Source: Solibacillus isronensis
GTDB taxonomy: Bacteria > Bacillota > Bacilli > Bacillales_A > Planococcaceae
Reading direction: 5' to 3'
Assembly: GCF_023715405.1 (NCBI RefSeq)
Contig: NZ_JAMBOC010000001.1
Coordinates: 124,001-188,000 of the forward strand
DNA: 64,000 bases
Part shown: positions 1-9,600 of the stretch, in pieces
Position numbering within the stretch: the stretch's first letter is position 1
How the letters are laid out: every line of letters begins with the position of its first letter
Made by a program: the position numbers and the translations under genes
Notes under the pieces: model-generated
What the model was told of the DNA's origin: nothing
What the model saw: the letters and a program-made list of their open reading frames with translations, nothing else
Databases searched by the model: none

Positions 1-1
1 A

Positions 2-220
2 AAAATTATTGTAGTTTCTGTAAATAAAGAAGTGCAGCTACAGCGCTTAATGGAACGAAATGGCTTTACGGAAGAAGAAGCAAATGCCCGTATAGCGACA
101 CAGATTCCGGTCAAAGAAAAGGAACAGTTAGCTGATGCAGTTATTCATAATAATGGCACGCTGGAAGATACAGCAATTCAGCTTCAAAATATTTTGTATG
201 AGTGGAACGTCCTGAAGTAA
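2..220 (+). CDS. coaE: dephospho-CoA kinase, C-terminal part (5' end outside window)
   Basis: This is the last ~72 codons of the enzyme that phosphorylates dephospho-CoA with ATP, the final step of coenzyme A synthesis in the cytosol. The P-loop half lies before the window. Visible family traits are the [13 protein letters not shown] strand, the [13 protein letters not shown] helix and the [10 protein letters not shown] turn near the C-terminus. In B. subtilis coaE also lies just upstream of gapB and nrdR, which supports the call. A hairpin terminator follows the TAA at once. Confidence 0.85.
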   Translation, partial: KIIVVSVNKEVQLQRLMERNGFTEEEANARIATQIPVKEKEQLADAVIHNNGTLEDTAIQLQNILYEWNVLK

Positions 221-227
221 AATAATA

Positions 228-267
228 CCTCAACTAATTTTATTAAAAGTTGGTTGAGGTTTTTATT
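228..267 (+). terminator. rho-independent terminator after coaE
   Basis: The arms CCTCAAC (228-234) and GTTGAGG (253-259) are complementary and are followed by a T-rich tract. It separates coaE from gapB. Confidence 0.8.
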
Positions 268-321
268 TTGAGGGTATGTATTATCTGAAAATAACAAATT
301 TAATTAAGCGGATTAAATATG

Positions 322-349
322 TTCAACTTTTTATAATATGTGTTATACT
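322..349 (+). promoter_or_regulatory. candidate gapB promoter (extended -10)
   Basis: TATACT (344-349) is preceded by TG one base away, giving an extended -10. A weak -35 TTCAAC lies at 322-327 with 16 bp spacing. In B. subtilis gapB is repressed by CcpN under glycolytic conditions; no CcpN site was identified here. Confidence 0.45.
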
Positions 350-403
350 AATCAACGAATAAATAAAATGAATGAATCGTACTTTTAGGAGGATTTAAAT
401 AAT

Positions 404-1423
404 ATGACAGTTTCTATTGCAATTAATGGTTTTGGCCGCATTGGTCGTATGGTGTTCCGACAAGCAATGATGCGTGGTGACGTGAATATCGTAGCAGTGA
501 ACGCAAGCTATCCATCTGAAACGTTAGCACATTTAATTAAGTATGACACAAATCATGGTGTTTTCCCGGGAACTGTAGAAGCAGTCGAAGGTGCTTTAAT
601 TGTAAACGGCAAACGTGTTGAATTAGTTAGTGAACGTGATCCATTAAAATTACCATGGGCTCAAATGGGTGTAGATATCGTAATCGAAGCTACTGGTAAA
701 TTCAATGAACGTGAAAAAGCAGCAAAACATATTGAAGCTGGCGCGAAAAAAGTTATTTTAACTGCTCCTGGTAAAAATGAAGATATTACCGTTGTTTTGG
801 GTGTAAATGACGATAAATTGGATTTATCAAAGCATGATGTCATTTCAAATGCATCTTGTACGACAAACTGTTTAGCTCCTGTAGCAAAAGTATTAAACGA
901 TGAGTTCGGTATTGTAAACGGTTTAATGACAACAGTTCACGCTTATACAAACGATCAAAACAACATCGATAACCCACACAAAGATTTACGTCGTGCGCGT
1001 AACTGCGGATCATCTATTATCCCGACTTCAACTGGTGCAGCAAAAGCATTGCGTCTTGTATTACCGGAATTGGATGGGAAAATCCACGGTATGGCATTAC
1101 GTGTGCCAACACCAAACGTTTCTTTAGTTGATTTAGTTGTAGATGTAGAAAAAGACGTAACAGTAGAAGAAGTAAATGCAGCATTTAAAGCGGCAGCTGA
1201 AGGCAAAATGAACGGTATTTTAAACTTCTCTATGGAGCCATTAGTATCTTCTGACTACAATACAACAACATACTCATCTACTGTAGACGGTTTAACTACA
1301 ATTGTATTAGGTGACCGTAAAGTAAAAGTCATCGCTTGGTATGATAATGAGTGGGGTTACTCTGCTCGCGTAGTAGACTTAACAAAGAAAATTGCAAATG
1401 AATTAGCAACAGTAAATGTATAA
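404..1423 (+). CDS. gapB: glyceraldehyde-3-phosphate dehydrogenase, GapB (gluconeogenic) type
   Basis: Phosphorylating GAPDH of 339 residues, the usual length. The N-terminal NAD(P) fold shows NGFGRIGR at residues 8-15, and the catalytic motif SNASCTTN places the nucleophile at Cys152. The cofactor loop reads [17 protein letters not shown], as in B. subtilis GapB, and lacks the Asp that NAD-specific GapA uses to select NAD. I therefore infer the NADP-preferring gluconeogenic enzyme. Its position between coaE and nrdR-dnaB fits gapB; B. subtilis has speD between gapB and nrdR, absent here. AGGAGG at 387-392 sets the ATG. Confidence 0.95.
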   Translation: MTVSIAINGFGRIGRMVFRQAMMRGDVNIVAVNASYPSETLAHLIKYDTNHGVFPGTVEAVEGALIVNGKRVELVSERDPLKLPWAQMGVDIVIEATGKFNEREKAAKHIEAGAKKVILTAPGKNEDITVVLGVNDDKLDLSKHDVISNASCTTNCLAPVAKVLNDEFGIVNGLMTTVHAYTNDQNNIDNPHKDLRRARNCGSSIIPTSTGAAKALRLVLPELDGKIHGMALRVPTPNVSLVDLVVDVEKDVTVEEVNAAFKAAAEGKMNGILNFSMEPLVSSDYNTTTYSSTVDGLTTIVLGDRKVKVIAWYDNEWGYSARVVDLTKKIANELATVNV

Positions 1424-1494
1424 TTTATTGCTTTATTAGTGTGATTAAACACTTTAAAAAGGCATAAATACGCGCCTTAATAACACAGAAAGAA

Positions 1495-1533
1495 CCTTTT
1501 GCAGAAAGTAAATCATTTTTGCAAAAGGCTTTT
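1495..1533 (+). terminator. terminator after gapB
   Basis: CCTTTTGCA (1495-1503) pairs with TGCAAAAGG (1520-1528), followed by CTTTTTC. Confidence 0.85.
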
Positions 1534-1591
1534 TCTATTGTGTGAAGCAACAATGCACTATATAATTGAATGACTTTCCATTGGAAAATTT

Positions 1592-1629
1592 CAACGCGCG
1601 TGAAGCACTATTTCAAGCGCGTTGTTTTT
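1592..1629 (+). terminator. second hairpin with T-run upstream of nrdR
   Basis: CAACGCGCGTGAA pairs with TTCAAGCGCGTTG across a 7-nt loop with one mismatch, followed by five T. TATAAT at 1632-1637 just after it may be the nrdR -10. The hairpin therefore either doubles the gapB terminator or lies across the nrdR promoter. Confidence 0.65.
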
Positions 1630-1670
1630 GTTATAATAGAATTAAACTAACTTTTAGGAGAAATTATTAT

Positions 1671-2138
1671 ATGAGATGTCCAGCTTGTCAATACAATGGG
1701 ACACGCGTTGTAGACTCAAGACCTGTTGATGATAATAAAGAAATTCGCAGACGTCGTGAATGTGAATCATGTGCCTTTCGCTTTACGACATTTGAAAAAA
1801 TTGAAGAAACACCGTTAATCGTTGTGAAAAAGGATGGTTCACGCGAGGAGTTTAGCCGTGAAAAAGTATTGCGTGGTCTAATACGCGCATGTGAAAAACG
1901 CCCGGTTGCATTAGATCAATTAGAAGAGATTGTTTTATCGATTGAAAAAGAATTGCGCCGATTAGGCAATGCTGAAGTACGTTCGGAAGATGTCGGGGAG
2001 ATGGTAATGGACCGACTTGCGAAAATCGATGAAGTTGCCTATGTACGCTTCGCATCTGTTTATCGCCAATTTAAAGATATTACTGTATTTATCGAGGAAC
2101 TGAAAGAAATTATGACCCGTCAGTCAAATGACAAATAA
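1671..2138 (+). CDS. nrdR: transcriptional repressor NrdR
   Basis: Nucleotide-sensing repressor of ribonucleotide reductase genes, 155 residues. The N-terminal zinc ribbon uses Cys3, Cys6, Cys31 and Cys34, and the ATP-cone follows from about residue 49 to 139 ([20 protein letters not shown] and onward). The frame stays open further upstream, but the ribosome site AGGAG (1656-1660) and the family N-terminus MRCPAC fix the ATG at 1671. dnaB begins 16 bp after the stop, so nrdR-dnaB-dnaI form one operon as in B. subtilis. Confidence 0.95.
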   Translation: MRCPACQYNGTRVVDSRPVDDNKEIRRRRECESCAFRFTTFEKIEETPLIVVKKDGSREEFSREKVLRGLIRACEKRPVALDQLEEIVLSIEKELRRLGNAEVRSEDVGEMVMDRLAKIDEVAYVRFASVYRQFKDITVFIEELKEIMTRQSNDK

Positions 2139-2154
2139 GTGTTAGGAGGGATAA

Positions 2155-4902
2155 ATGGTAATGATGAATCAGCTAAATCCATATGACCATTGTGAAATTC
2201 ATTGCCCTCAAACTATCACTAGTGAGCATCAGCTTGCATTGCAATTATGCTATCAGCCGATTATCGGTGTTGAAGCTACGGCACTATATTTAAAGTTATG
2301 GGTTGAAACACAACAACACGAAAAAGCAACTTGTTTTCATAGCAACCTGCTCGATTCATTAAGTTTTAAACCGAAGCAACTACTGCAAGCAAGAATCGTA
2401 TTAGAAGCAATTGGTTTAGTGAAGTCATTTGAGAAGATGATGGATTCATATAAATCGATGAAGTATATCTTATATCCGCCATTGACTGGCCATGACTTCT
2501 TTGACGATTCGATTCTTTCTGTAGCGCTTTTACGGAAAATCGGGCGCGAACAGTATGAATCATTACGAAATAAATTATCGAAACATGATATTTCCTTACA
2601 TGGCTATAAAGATGTCACATGCAGCTTTAATGATGCATTTGTTGCAATAACAGAAACTGAGCTAAAGCAAGTCATGCAGGAAAATACAGGTTCGGTAAAT
2701 GAACGTTCAAAAATGTCGTACCCGTTTGAGTATGACTTATTTGATTTTAAAAGCTTCATGATGGGTATGAGCCAAAACTTAATCCCAAGTAAATTATTTA
2801 CACTGGATATTAAGATTGCCATTGCTAAATTAGCGTTTATGTATAATTTCTCTGTGACGGATATGCAAAGAATAGTGTTATTGGCATGGGATACAGATGA
2901 AGGACTTACGAAAAAAGAGCTTGAAAAACGCTGTGAAGAGTACTACCAGCTGAACGTAGGTGTCGCAAAGCCGAAACTGATTAAAAAACAGGACATTTTC
3001 CGTTCGGTGGAAGTAATCAACTCTGCTCCTGCGAAAACACAGCAAAATATTAATGATAAAGAAGGTTTAATCGAGTATTTAGAAAAAACCTCACCGATTG
3101 AAGTTTTCCAAAAATTTAATGGTTATTTGCCTCCGGAATCCGTTGTAATGGAATTTAATAATTTCCTTAGAAAAGGGGTTTCTTACGGTACATTGAATGT
3201 TTTGATCCATTATATTTCAATGAATGACGAATTAAATTATAATAAAAACTTTATGAAGGTAGTCATGAATAACTGGCTGAAAAAAGGTGCAAAAACCGCT
3301 GAAAATACAATGGAAATTGCAAAGGTTGAACATAGCTACCGTGATCGTAAATCGAAAAACTTATCGCAAATTACGGTTACGAATAACGATTTGAATAAAG
3401 TTGAAGAAAATAATAACTCGAAAACCGATTCTCCTGATTCAGCGCTCGTTGATTTTAAAAATTCTACACCTTATCAGTATTTGCTGATTTTGACTCATGG
3501 TGAAGAACCATTTTCAGGGCATGTAAAAATAGCAGAATCGCTTTACAGTTCTTATGATATCCCGATAGAAGTGGCAAACGTCATCATTCGTCATGTGTGG
3601 GATTCGACAAAAGGCAACTTGCCGGAATCATTTGTAGAAGCATTGGCCTCTGAAATCCGGTACAATCAAATTAAAACGGCCGAACAAGCATTAGACTATA
3701 TTGAAAAGCGAAATGAACGCAATCTTATTAAAGTTACAGAAGATTATTTAACGGTTGATGACCAGTCGATTCACTATGATAAAACGGTACCTTATTATTT
3801 CCTGAAATCACTGTATAAAGGGAAAAAACCGGTGAAATTTATTGTTGATTTAGCCGAGGAACTCGTATTGCAGCAAGGCCTCTCGGTAGGTGCAGTCAAT
3901 GTGCTGATGGAATATGCCTATAATGAGAGCAATGGGAAACTAACGAAAAACTTTGTGCAGTCTATCGCCGGAAACTGGATGTTAAACCCTCCGGCAAACG
4001 CTTTAGAAGCTCTTCGTATTGTAGAAGAAAACGATGGATCACAGTTGAAGGCATCTAAAATTACGATGGATACACCGCTCGCATTTAAAGTTACCGTAAA
4101 AGATATGTCAAAATGGATTCCGGCTTTCGACGAAACATTGCCATATGATTTCATGAGAAATTTACTTAACGGTAAAGAACCGGTTGAAATGTTAGTGAAG
4201 CAAGTGGATGATCTTGTATTAAAACATGGCATTAAAGTCGGAGTTGTCAATGCCATTCTTGAATTTATATTAACGAATAAAACGAGCCGTTTTGGACGTA
4301 ATCAAATTCAGACACTTGCATTGAATATGCAGTTGAAAAACATCTTATTGGCTAAAGATGCACTTGCTTACATTGAATCGAATTATAAAGAAAATAAAGT
4401 AGACGTGAAAATTACCGAACAGGATTTACTGAAATACTATCCGGGGGATTATGTGTTTACACCCAAATTGGCCCGCTATGAAAAACAGACGCCATATGCA
4501 TTTACAAAAGAGTTAAACGATGGTCATGAGCCGTTTGCGTATGTTGTTGCAACAGCGGAAAAATTGATCCTGCATTATAAGATGATCCCGGCTGTCGTCA
4601 ATTACATGTTAGAGTATGTAATGGAAAAAACAGAAGGTGCATTGCCTGAAAAATATATTAACAGTGTCGCAAATACATGGCGAAACAACAAAATTCAGAC
4701 AATTAATCAAGCGAAGATTTATACTGAAATGCAAGATAAGAAAAACAAACAGCGCGGGGCGAGAAAAGTTGGCGTAGTTCCGGATTGGTTTAAAGAAAAA
4801 GATCAGGAACCAGTACAACAAGCTAATTCCAACAATACTCAAAACCAAATTGATTTTGAAGAGCAGCGCAAAAAATTATTAGAGCAATTAAATAGTGATT
4901 AA
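2155..4902 (+). CDS. dnaB: replication initiation and membrane attachment protein DnaB, expanded form
   Basis: Firmicute DnaB (not the helicase) acts with DnaD and DnaI to load the replicative helicase at oriC and on restarting forks. Residues ~1-300 resemble the usual N-terminal DDBH1 part. The protein has 915 residues, against roughly 470 in B. subtilis from memory. The excess comes from five tandem copies of the C-terminal DnaB_2/DDBH2 module (residues ~313-394, 438-520, 545-627, 662-745, 779-862). The YxxxIxxxW-like signature of that module ends in Trp in copies 1, 3 and 5 (W374, W608, W842) and is lost in copies 2 and 4. The acidic tail continues into dnaI, whose start overlaps. AGGAGG at 2144-2149 sets the ATG. 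Confidence 0.9.
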   Translation: MVMMNQLNPYDHCEIHCPQTITSEHQLALQLCYQPIIGVEATALYLKLWVETQQHEKATCFHSNLLDSLSFKPKQLLQARIVLEAIGLVKSFEKMMDSYKSMKYILYPPLTGHDFFDDSILSVALLRKIGREQYESLRNKLSKHDISLHGYKDVTCSFNDAFVAITETELKQVMQENTGSVNERSKMSYPFEYDLFDFKSFMMGMSQNLIPSKLFTLDIKIAIAKLAFMYNFSVTDMQRIVLLAWDTDEGLTKKELEKRCEEYYQLNVGVAKPKLIKKQDIFRSVEVINSAPAKTQQNINDKEGLIEYLEKTSPIEVFQKFNGYLPPESVVMEFNNFLRKGVSYGTLNVLIHYISMNDELNYNKNFMKVVMNNWLKKGAKTAENTMEIAKVEHSYRDRKSKNLSQITVTNNDLNKVEENNNSKTDSPDSALVDFKNSTPYQYLLILTHGEEPFSGHVKIAESLYSSYDIPIEVANVIIRHVWDSTKGNLPESFVEALASEIRYNQIKTAEQALDYIEKRNERNLIKVTEDYLTVDDQSIHYDKTVPYYFLKSLYKGKKPVKFIVDLAEELVLQQGLSVGAVNVLMEYAYNESNGKLTKNFVQSIAGNWMLNPPANALEALRIVEENDGSQLKASKITMDTPLAFKVTVKDMSKWIPAFDETLPYDFMRNLLNGKEPVEMLVKQVDDLVLKHGIKVGVVNAILEFILTNKTSRFGRNQIQTLALNMQLKNILLAKDALAYIESNYKENKVDVKITEQDLLKYYPGDYVFTPKLARYEKQTPYAFTKELNDGHEPFAYVVATAEKLILHYKMIPAVVNYMLEYVMEKTEGALPEKYINSVANTWRNNKIQTINQAKIYTEMQDKKNKQRGARKVGVVPDWFKEKDQEPVQQANSNNTQNQIDFEEQRKKLLEQLNSD
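3091..4740 (+). repeat. five tandem DnaB_2-like modules encoded within dnaB
   Basis: Protein-level repeat. Copies begin near 3091, 3466, 3787, 4138 and 4489. Copies 2-5 open with a P-Y-x-[FL] pattern (TPYQYL, VPYYFL, LPYDFM, TPYAFT), followed ~10 residues later by G-x-[KE]-P and then a hydrophobic V-V-N-x-[IML]-[LM]-E-[YF] segment. Start-to-start spacing is 107-117 residues from copy 2 onward. At nucleotide level the copies have diverged too far to be called direct repeats by eye. Confidence 0.85.
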
Positions 4903-5854
4903 AAAGCAGGTGAGTACTATCGAACCAATAAAAGATTCGCTCAATAAAATAAATATCCCATCATTTGAGCAAAAATATAATGAATTAAAAAACCGGGTCC
5001 TTTCACATCCAAGTGTAAGACAGTTTATGAATGACCATAATATGACGGAAAACTCGGCTGTTATTCAATATGGAATGACGACTCTTTTTGAATTTGTAGA
5101 GCAAAAGCACACTTGCTGTGGAGCCGGTTCTACATCGCAGTGTCAAAATTTCTATAAAGGTCATGTTCCGCAGTTAATGCTTTCGAATGGTCAGATTAAT
5201 ATTATCTACCGCAAGTGCGAACAAATGCTTAAAGAAGATGACCAGCGTGAACTAGCTTCAATGATGAAGACGATGTATATGCCGAAAGATGTCCTGAAGG
5301 CAGATTTTAATGAAATGGATATGAATGATAATTCCCGCATGGCTGCGACACAGTTTATGGTTGAATTCAGGAAACAATATCGTGAAACGAAAGAGCTTCC
5401 TGCAAAAGGGCTGTATTTATACGGCACATTTGGTGTTGGGAAAACCTATATTTTAGGCGCCATCGCAAATGCTTTGTCGAAAGAACGTATTCAAACTTTA
5501 TTAGTATATATGCCGGAATTCATCCGTGAATTAAAGTCGTCGGTAACAGAAGGATCGATTGAACAGAAAATTGATTTTGTAAAAAAAGTGCCGGTATTAA
5601 TGCTCGATGATGTAGGTTCAGAGCCGATTTCAACATGGACAAGAGATGAAATTATCGGTTCAATCCTTCATTATCGTATGGCGGAAAAATTGCCGACATT
5701 CATCTCTTCAAACTTTAATTACAAACAGCTGGAAGAACAATGGTCCGTAACTGAACATGGGGCAATCGATGAAATGAAATCGGGCCGTATTTTACAGCGA
5801 GTACAAGCATTGACGACACCGCTTGAAATTACAGGAACAAACCGCAGAAAATAA
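4895..5854 (+). CDS. dnaI: primosomal helicase loader DnaI
   Basis: AAA+ ATPase that loads the replicative helicase DnaC. The N-terminal helicase-binding domain carries clustered Cys (C74, C75, C83, C108) for zinc. The ATPase part shows Walker A GTFGVGKT (177-184) and Walker B VLMLDD (234-239). The 319-residue reading begins with GTG at 4895, overlapping the dnaB stop by 8 nt. A second in-frame GTG at 4910 gives VSTIEPIKDSL, which resembles the B. subtilis start MEPIG. Neither has a good ribosome site, so translational coupling to dnaB is likely and the start is uncertain by five codons. Confidence 0.93.
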   Translation: MIKKQVSTIEPIKDSLNKINIPSFEQKYNELKNRVLSHPSVRQFMNDHNMTENSAVIQYGMTTLFEFVEQKHTCCGAGSTSQCQNFYKGHVPQLMLSNGQINIIYRKCEQMLKEDDQRELASMMKTMYMPKDVLKADFNEMDMNDNSRMAATQFMVEFRKQYRETKELPAKGLYLYGTFGVGKTYILGAIANALSKERIQTLLVYMPEFIRELKSSVTEGSIEQKIDFVKKVPVLMLDDVGSEPISTWTRDEIIGSILHYRMAEKLPTFISSNFNYKQLEEQWSVTEHGAIDEMKSGRILQRVQALTTPLEITGTNRRK

Positions 5855-5880
5855 ATTATTGAAAGTTTTAATTTTCAATA

Positions 5881-5909
5881 TTGCATTTCTGCAAAATCGA
5901 GCGTATACT
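5881..5909 (+). promoter_or_regulatory. promoter of the thrS T-box transcript
   Basis: TTGCAT (5881-5886) and TATACT (5904-5909) are separated by 17 bp, just before the T-box leader. Confidence 0.6.
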
Positions 5910-5934
5910 TTGTACGTAAATAAACAATAAATGC

Positions 5935-6170
5935 ATTGAAGAGGACAACAAGTTTAACGAACTGGCTTTTAGAGAGGGAAGACACGGCTGCAAGCTTCCT
6001 AGCACAAGCGTTATACTTTACTACCTTGGAGCAGTGACGGGGCCAATCCGTCATCGTTTCTCAGTACGTTAACTGACCGAGAGCTTCTGATTCGTTTTAA
6101 CGAAGAAGGAAGAAGGGTGGCACCACGAGCATACAGCATCGTCCCTTTGTTGGGACGGTGCTTTTTATTT
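5935..6170 (+). promoter_or_regulatory. T-box riboswitch, threonyl-tRNA responsive
   Basis: The T-box bulge sequence AGGGTGGCACCACG (6114-6127) precedes a terminator hairpin GCATCGTCCC/GGGACGGTGC (6136-6160) with a T-run. Uncharged tRNA binding in such leaders stabilises the antiterminator. A candidate Thr specifier ACC lies at 6023-6025 in the Stem I region; I assigned it from position, not from a full fold. The next gene, thrS, gives the amino acid. Confidence 0.93.
6136..6170 (+). terminator. T-box attenuator terminator (thrS)
   Basis: GCATCGTCCC pairs with GGGACGGTGC, followed by TTTTTATTTT. It competes with the T-box antiterminator. Confidence 0.88.
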
Positions 6171-6233
6171 TGCCTTAATATATTTTGGCTGATAAAAAAT
6201 ATTGGGAGCAAATTAATTTATAGCTATAGATTA

Positions 6234-6339
6234 GTTGATTGTAGTGTAGGGCGGCGACTCCAGCGGGAATAGCGTGACGCCTGAGATGCTCGTGTAAGGC
6301 CACGCCCGCGGAAAGCGTCCGCCCGAAACGGAAATCAAC
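6234..6339. repeat. GC-rich intergenic repeat with GTTGATT/AATCAAC ends
   Basis: A 106-bp element, clearly richer in G+C than its surroundings. It is bounded by GTTGATT (6234-6240) and AATCAAC (6333-6339), with inner motifs GCGACTCCAGCGGGAATAGC and GCGGAAAGCGTCC. I recognise this style as a dispersed intergenic repeat of Bacillaceae/Planococcaceae genomes. It lies between the T-box terminator and thrS, so it is transcribed in the thrS leader. A shortened relative lies at 50294-50335. Confidence 0.75.
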
Positions 6340-6403
6340 GGATTAGGATGACGACACTTTGCTACTCTCAATTAAATAAAAACCTTATAAGGAGGACAAC
6401 AAC

Positions 6404-8335
6404 ATGTCAGAAATGATCAAATTAACATTCCCGGATGGCGCAGTAAAGGAATTTGCCAAGGGAACATCTACATTGGACGTTGCAGGCTCAATCAGCCCAG
6501 GTCTAAAAAAATCAACATTAGCAGGTAAAATCAACGGCACATTAATCGATGCAAAAACAGGAATCGAGCAAGATGGTGCAATCGAAATCATTACAAATAA
6601 ATCAGACGAAGCATTAGAAATTCTTCGTCACTCTACTGCCCACTTAACAGCACAGGCAGTAAAACGTCTATACCCGGATGCAAAATTAGGTATCGGTCCA
6701 GTTATCGATTCAGGCTTCTACTATGACATCGATTCACCAACACCAATCACTGCAGAAGATTTACCGGCAATTGAAAAAGAAATGAAAAAAATTATTTCCG
6801 AAAACATCGAAATTGAGCGTAAAAACGTTTCTCGTGATGAAGCACAAAAAATTTACGAGGAAGTTGGCGACGAGTATAAATTAGAACTACTTGAAGCAAT
6901 TCCAGCAGATGATCAAGTATCAATTTACTACCAAGGCGATTTCTTTGATCTTTGCCGTGGTGTACACGTACCATCTACAGGCAAGTTAAAAGAGTTCAAA
7001 CTATTATCATTAGCTGGTGCTTACTGGCGCGGGAACTCAGACAACAAAATGCTGCAACGTATTTACGGTACTGCATTCTTCACTAAAGACGAGTTGAAGC
7101 ACCATCTTCAAATGCTTGAAGAAGCAAAAGAACGTGACCACCGTAAAATCGGTAAAGAATTGGATTTATTCATGACTAGCCAAACAGTTGGTCAAGGTTT
7201 ACCACTTTGGTTACCAAACGGTGCAACAATCCGCCGTACTATTGAACGCTATATTGTTGATAAAGAATTATCTTTAGGTTACAAACACGTTTATACACCA
7301 GTACTTGGCTCGAAAAAATTATACGAAACATCAGGACACTGGGAGCACTATCAAGATGGCATGTTCCCGCCAATGGAAATGGACAATGAAACACTTGTTT
7401 TACGTCCAATGAACTGTCCTCACCATATGATGGTATTCAAAAACGGTCTGCACTCTTACCGTCACTTACCAATCCGTATCGCAGAACTTGGCACAATGCA
7501 CCGATATGAAATGAGTGGTGCCGTATCTGGTCTGCAACGAGTACGCGGAATGACTTTAAATGATGCGCACATTTTCGTACGTCCGGATCAAATTAAAGCA
7601 GAATTCAAAAAAGTAGTGGAATTGATTTTAGAAGTATATAAAGACTTTGATCTTAAAGATTTCTCATTCCGCCTTTCTTACCGTGACCCGAATAACACTG
7701 AGAAATACTTTGATGACGATCAAATGTGGGAAACTGCACAAGCGATGTTAAAAGAAGCAATGGATGAGCTTGGTTATGATTACTTCATCGCAGAAGATGA
7801 AGCAGCATTCTATGGTCCGAAGCTAGACGTTCAAGTAAAAACAGCAATTGGTAAAGAAGAAACATTATCGACTGCACAACTTGACTTCTTATTGCCACAA
7901 CGCTTTGACCTTTCTTACATTGGTGAAGACGGTCAGCCTCAACGCCCAGTTGTTATCCACCGTGGTGTTGTATCGACAATGGAACGTTTCGTAGCATTCT
8001 TGATTGAAGAATATAAAGGGGCATTCCCGACTTGGTTGGCACCGGTGCAAGCAACAATTATTCCTGTATCAAATGCAGTGCACTATGATTATGCACGCGA
8101 AGTACAAGAAAAATTAGCTGCAGCTGGTATCCGTGTGGAAATGGATGACCGCGAAGAAAAACTAGGTTATAAAATCCGTGAAGCACAAATGCAAAAAATC
8201 CCGTACATGCTTGTACTTGGAGATAAAGAAGTTGCAGAAAATGCGGTAAATATCCGCCGTTACGGTTCAAAGGATTCAGAAACAATCAGCTTTGAACAGT
8301 TCCTTGCAGACATTACAGCAGAAGTGAAGAAATAA
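6404..8335 (+). CDS. thrS: threonine-tRNA ligase
   Basis: Class II aminoacyl-tRNA synthetase of 643 residues, full length. Domains in order: N-terminal TGS (~1-63), second additional/editing domain with the HSTAHL motif (~76), catalytic core, and C-terminal anticodon-binding domain (from ~540, starting near [10 protein letters not shown]). The zinc site Cys is C338 in NCPHHM. Motif 3 reads [18 protein letters not shown] at 6389-6395 sets the ATG. Expression is controlled by the T-box upstream. Confidence 0.97.
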   Translation: MSEMIKLTFPDGAVKEFAKGTSTLDVAGSISPGLKKSTLAGKINGTLIDAKTGIEQDGAIEIITNKSDEALEILRHSTAHLTAQAVKRLYPDAKLGIGPVIDSGFYYDIDSPTPITAEDLPAIEKEMKKIISENIEIERKNVSRDEAQKIYEEVGDEYKLELLEAIPADDQVSIYYQGDFFDLCRGVHVPSTGKLKEFKLLSLAGAYWRGNSDNKMLQRIYGTAFFTKDELKHHLQMLEEAKERDHRKIGKELDLFMTSQTVGQGLPLWLPNGATIRRTIERYIVDKELSLGYKHVYTPVLGSKKLYETSGHWEHYQDGMFPPMEMDNETLVLRPMNCPHHMMVFKNGLHSYRHLPIRIAELGTMHRYEMSGAVSGLQRVRGMTLNDAHIFVRPDQIKAEFKKVVELILEVYKDFDLKDFSFRLSYRDPNNTEKYFDDDQMWETAQAMLKEAMDELGYDYFIAEDEAAFYGPKLDVQVKTAIGKEETLSTAQLDFLLPQRFDLSYIGEDGQPQRPVVIHRGVVSTMERFVAFLIEEYKGAFPTWLAPVQATIIPVSNAVHYDYAREVQEKLAAAGIRVEMDDREEKLGYKIREAQMQKIPYMLVLGDKEVAENAVNIRRYGSKDSETISFEQFLADITAEVKK

Positions 8336-8370
8336 GAAGAAGAACCCCTCCTAATATGATGTAAAACAAA

Positions 8371-8420
8371 AAACTGTCCTCGAATTGTATGTAATTCAAA
8401 ACAAGTCGAGAACAGTTTTT
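8371..8420. terminator. bidirectional terminator between thrS and the Mn catalase
   Basis: AAACTGTCCTCGA (8371-8383) pairs with TCGAGAACAGTTT (8406-8418) and has T-runs on both strands, serving two convergent genes. Confidence 0.85.
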
Positions 8421-8428
8421 ATTGTAGA

Positions 8429-9265
8429 TTATAATTTTTTATCTACATCGATATCATGGTGTAAAGTTGTTGGTGGTACGGCCGGGTTCGGTACTTGTCC
8501 CATTGGTGCCGGGTTATCCAAGAATACAAATTCCCCAGTTCCGTCTGGTGCTGCACCTTGTGCCCACGGACCATTTTTAGATGCTGTTCCTTCTGATAAG
8601 CTCCATAATTCATAGGCATGCGGCTGAGCTTCCAACTCGTCTTCCGGTGCAAATGAAGCGGGAACGACAACACCTTTCTTTTCTTCAAGCTCTTTAATAG
8701 CCGCCATCCATTGATATTGGTGATAACGGTCGCGTGCCAGCATTTTTCTGAATACAGTACGTACACCTTCATCTTTTGTCATATGGTATAAACGCGCAAC
8801 TTGTAAACGGCCTTGTGATTCAGCATTTAAGTTTGCGCGGAAGTCTGCAAGCAGGTTACCACTCGCTGCAATATAACCAGCATTCCATGGTATACCGTTA
8901 GAGTCTTTCGGAGTAGCTCCTAAACCACTAACAATTAAATGTTGCGGATTAATGCCGCCCATAATTGAATTCATCATTGGGTCTTGTGCAATTTTCTGCT
9001 GGTCATCCGGTGATGCACCGTCCAGTAATTGACTAATTAAAGAACATAGCATTTCAACGTGACCAATTTCCTCGGTACCGATATCCATTAACAAGTCTTT
9101 ATATTTTTCTTCGCCACGACAGTTCCAACCTTGGAACAGATATTGCATCATGACACTCATTTCACCGAACTGACCGCCAAGAACTTCCTGAATTTGTTTC
9201 GCTAATAATGGGTCCGGTCTTTCAACTTTTACCTCAAATTGTAATTCTTTTTGATGTCTGAACAT
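8429..9265 (-). CDS. manganese catalase
   Basis: Non-haem di-manganese catalase (2 H2O2 to O2 and water), 278 residues, of the YdbD/CotJC superfamily. Expected metal ligands are present: Glu35, Glu66 and His69 (TEEIGH), Glu149 (NAESQGR) and His182 (RYHQYQW), in the spacing of the Lactobacillus plantarum enzyme. AGGAGG at 9277-9282 (reverse strand) fixes the ATG. It is a single gene, convergent with thrS and divergent from the infC operon. Whether it is cytosolic or a spore-coat component cannot be told from sequence. Confidence 0.92.
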   Translation of the reverse strand: MFRHQKELQFEVKVERPDPLLAKQIQEVLGGQFGEMSVMMQYLFQGWNCRGEEKYKDLLMDIGTEEIGHVEMLCSLISQLLDGASPDDQQKIAQDPMMNSIMGGINPQHLIVSGLGATPKDSNGIPWNAGYIAASGNLLADFRANLNAESQGRLQVARLYHMTKDEGVRTVFRKMLARDRYHQYQWMAAIKELEEKKGVVVPASFAPEDELEAQPHAYELWSLSEGTASKNGPWAQGAAPDGTGEFVFLDNPAPMGQVPNPAVPPTTLHHDIDVDKKL

Positions 9266-9403
9266 ATTAAAAATTCCTCCTATCGATAAAATGTGAGTCC
9301 TTAATTAGATACCACGAATTTTTTAAGTAAAACCTGGAAAGGAAATTAATTTCATTTATTTTTTAAAAACGGAGAAACAATAAAATTAATCATATAAAAA
9401 TGC

Positions 9404-9432
9404 TTGACGTTACTTTGGTCCCGTGGTAAGAT
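9404..9432 (+). promoter_or_regulatory. infC operon promoter
   Basis: TTGACG (9404-9409) and TAAGAT (9427-9432) with an ideal 17-bp spacer. Confidence 0.8.
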
Positions 9433-9464
9433 TATTTAAGTTATGAATACAAAAGTTTGAAAGT

Positions 9465-9600
9465 AGAGGCTGCCCGCTTCTCACCTGACAAGTGCTTTTA
9501 TAAAAGTTACGAGCAGGTATCAGAAACGTTGAATTGTTTTACGCATGAATGCGTATGCACATATAGCGGGCGGACATCTCAAATGTCCGTCCTTTTTGTT
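9465..9600 (+). promoter_or_regulatory. ribosomal protein L20 leader (infC attenuator)
   Basis: A structured leader ends in a terminator, GGGCGGACAT/ATGTCCGTCC plus T-run (9568-9597). GCCCGC (9472-9477) can pair with GCGGGC (9566-9571), which includes the 5' arm of that terminator, so antitermination and termination are visibly exclusive. In Bacillus L20 binds this leader and shuts down infC-rpmI-rplT. Confidence 0.88.

Noticed and set aside
1566..1670. In-frame upstream extension of nrdR
   Set aside because: It reads through a strong terminator hairpin and lacks a ribosome site; the conserved start MRCPAC at 1671 has one.
8443..8772. Reverse-strand 109-residue frame inside the Mn catalase
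   Set aside because: Shadow of the catalase in another frame on the same strand; no independent signals.
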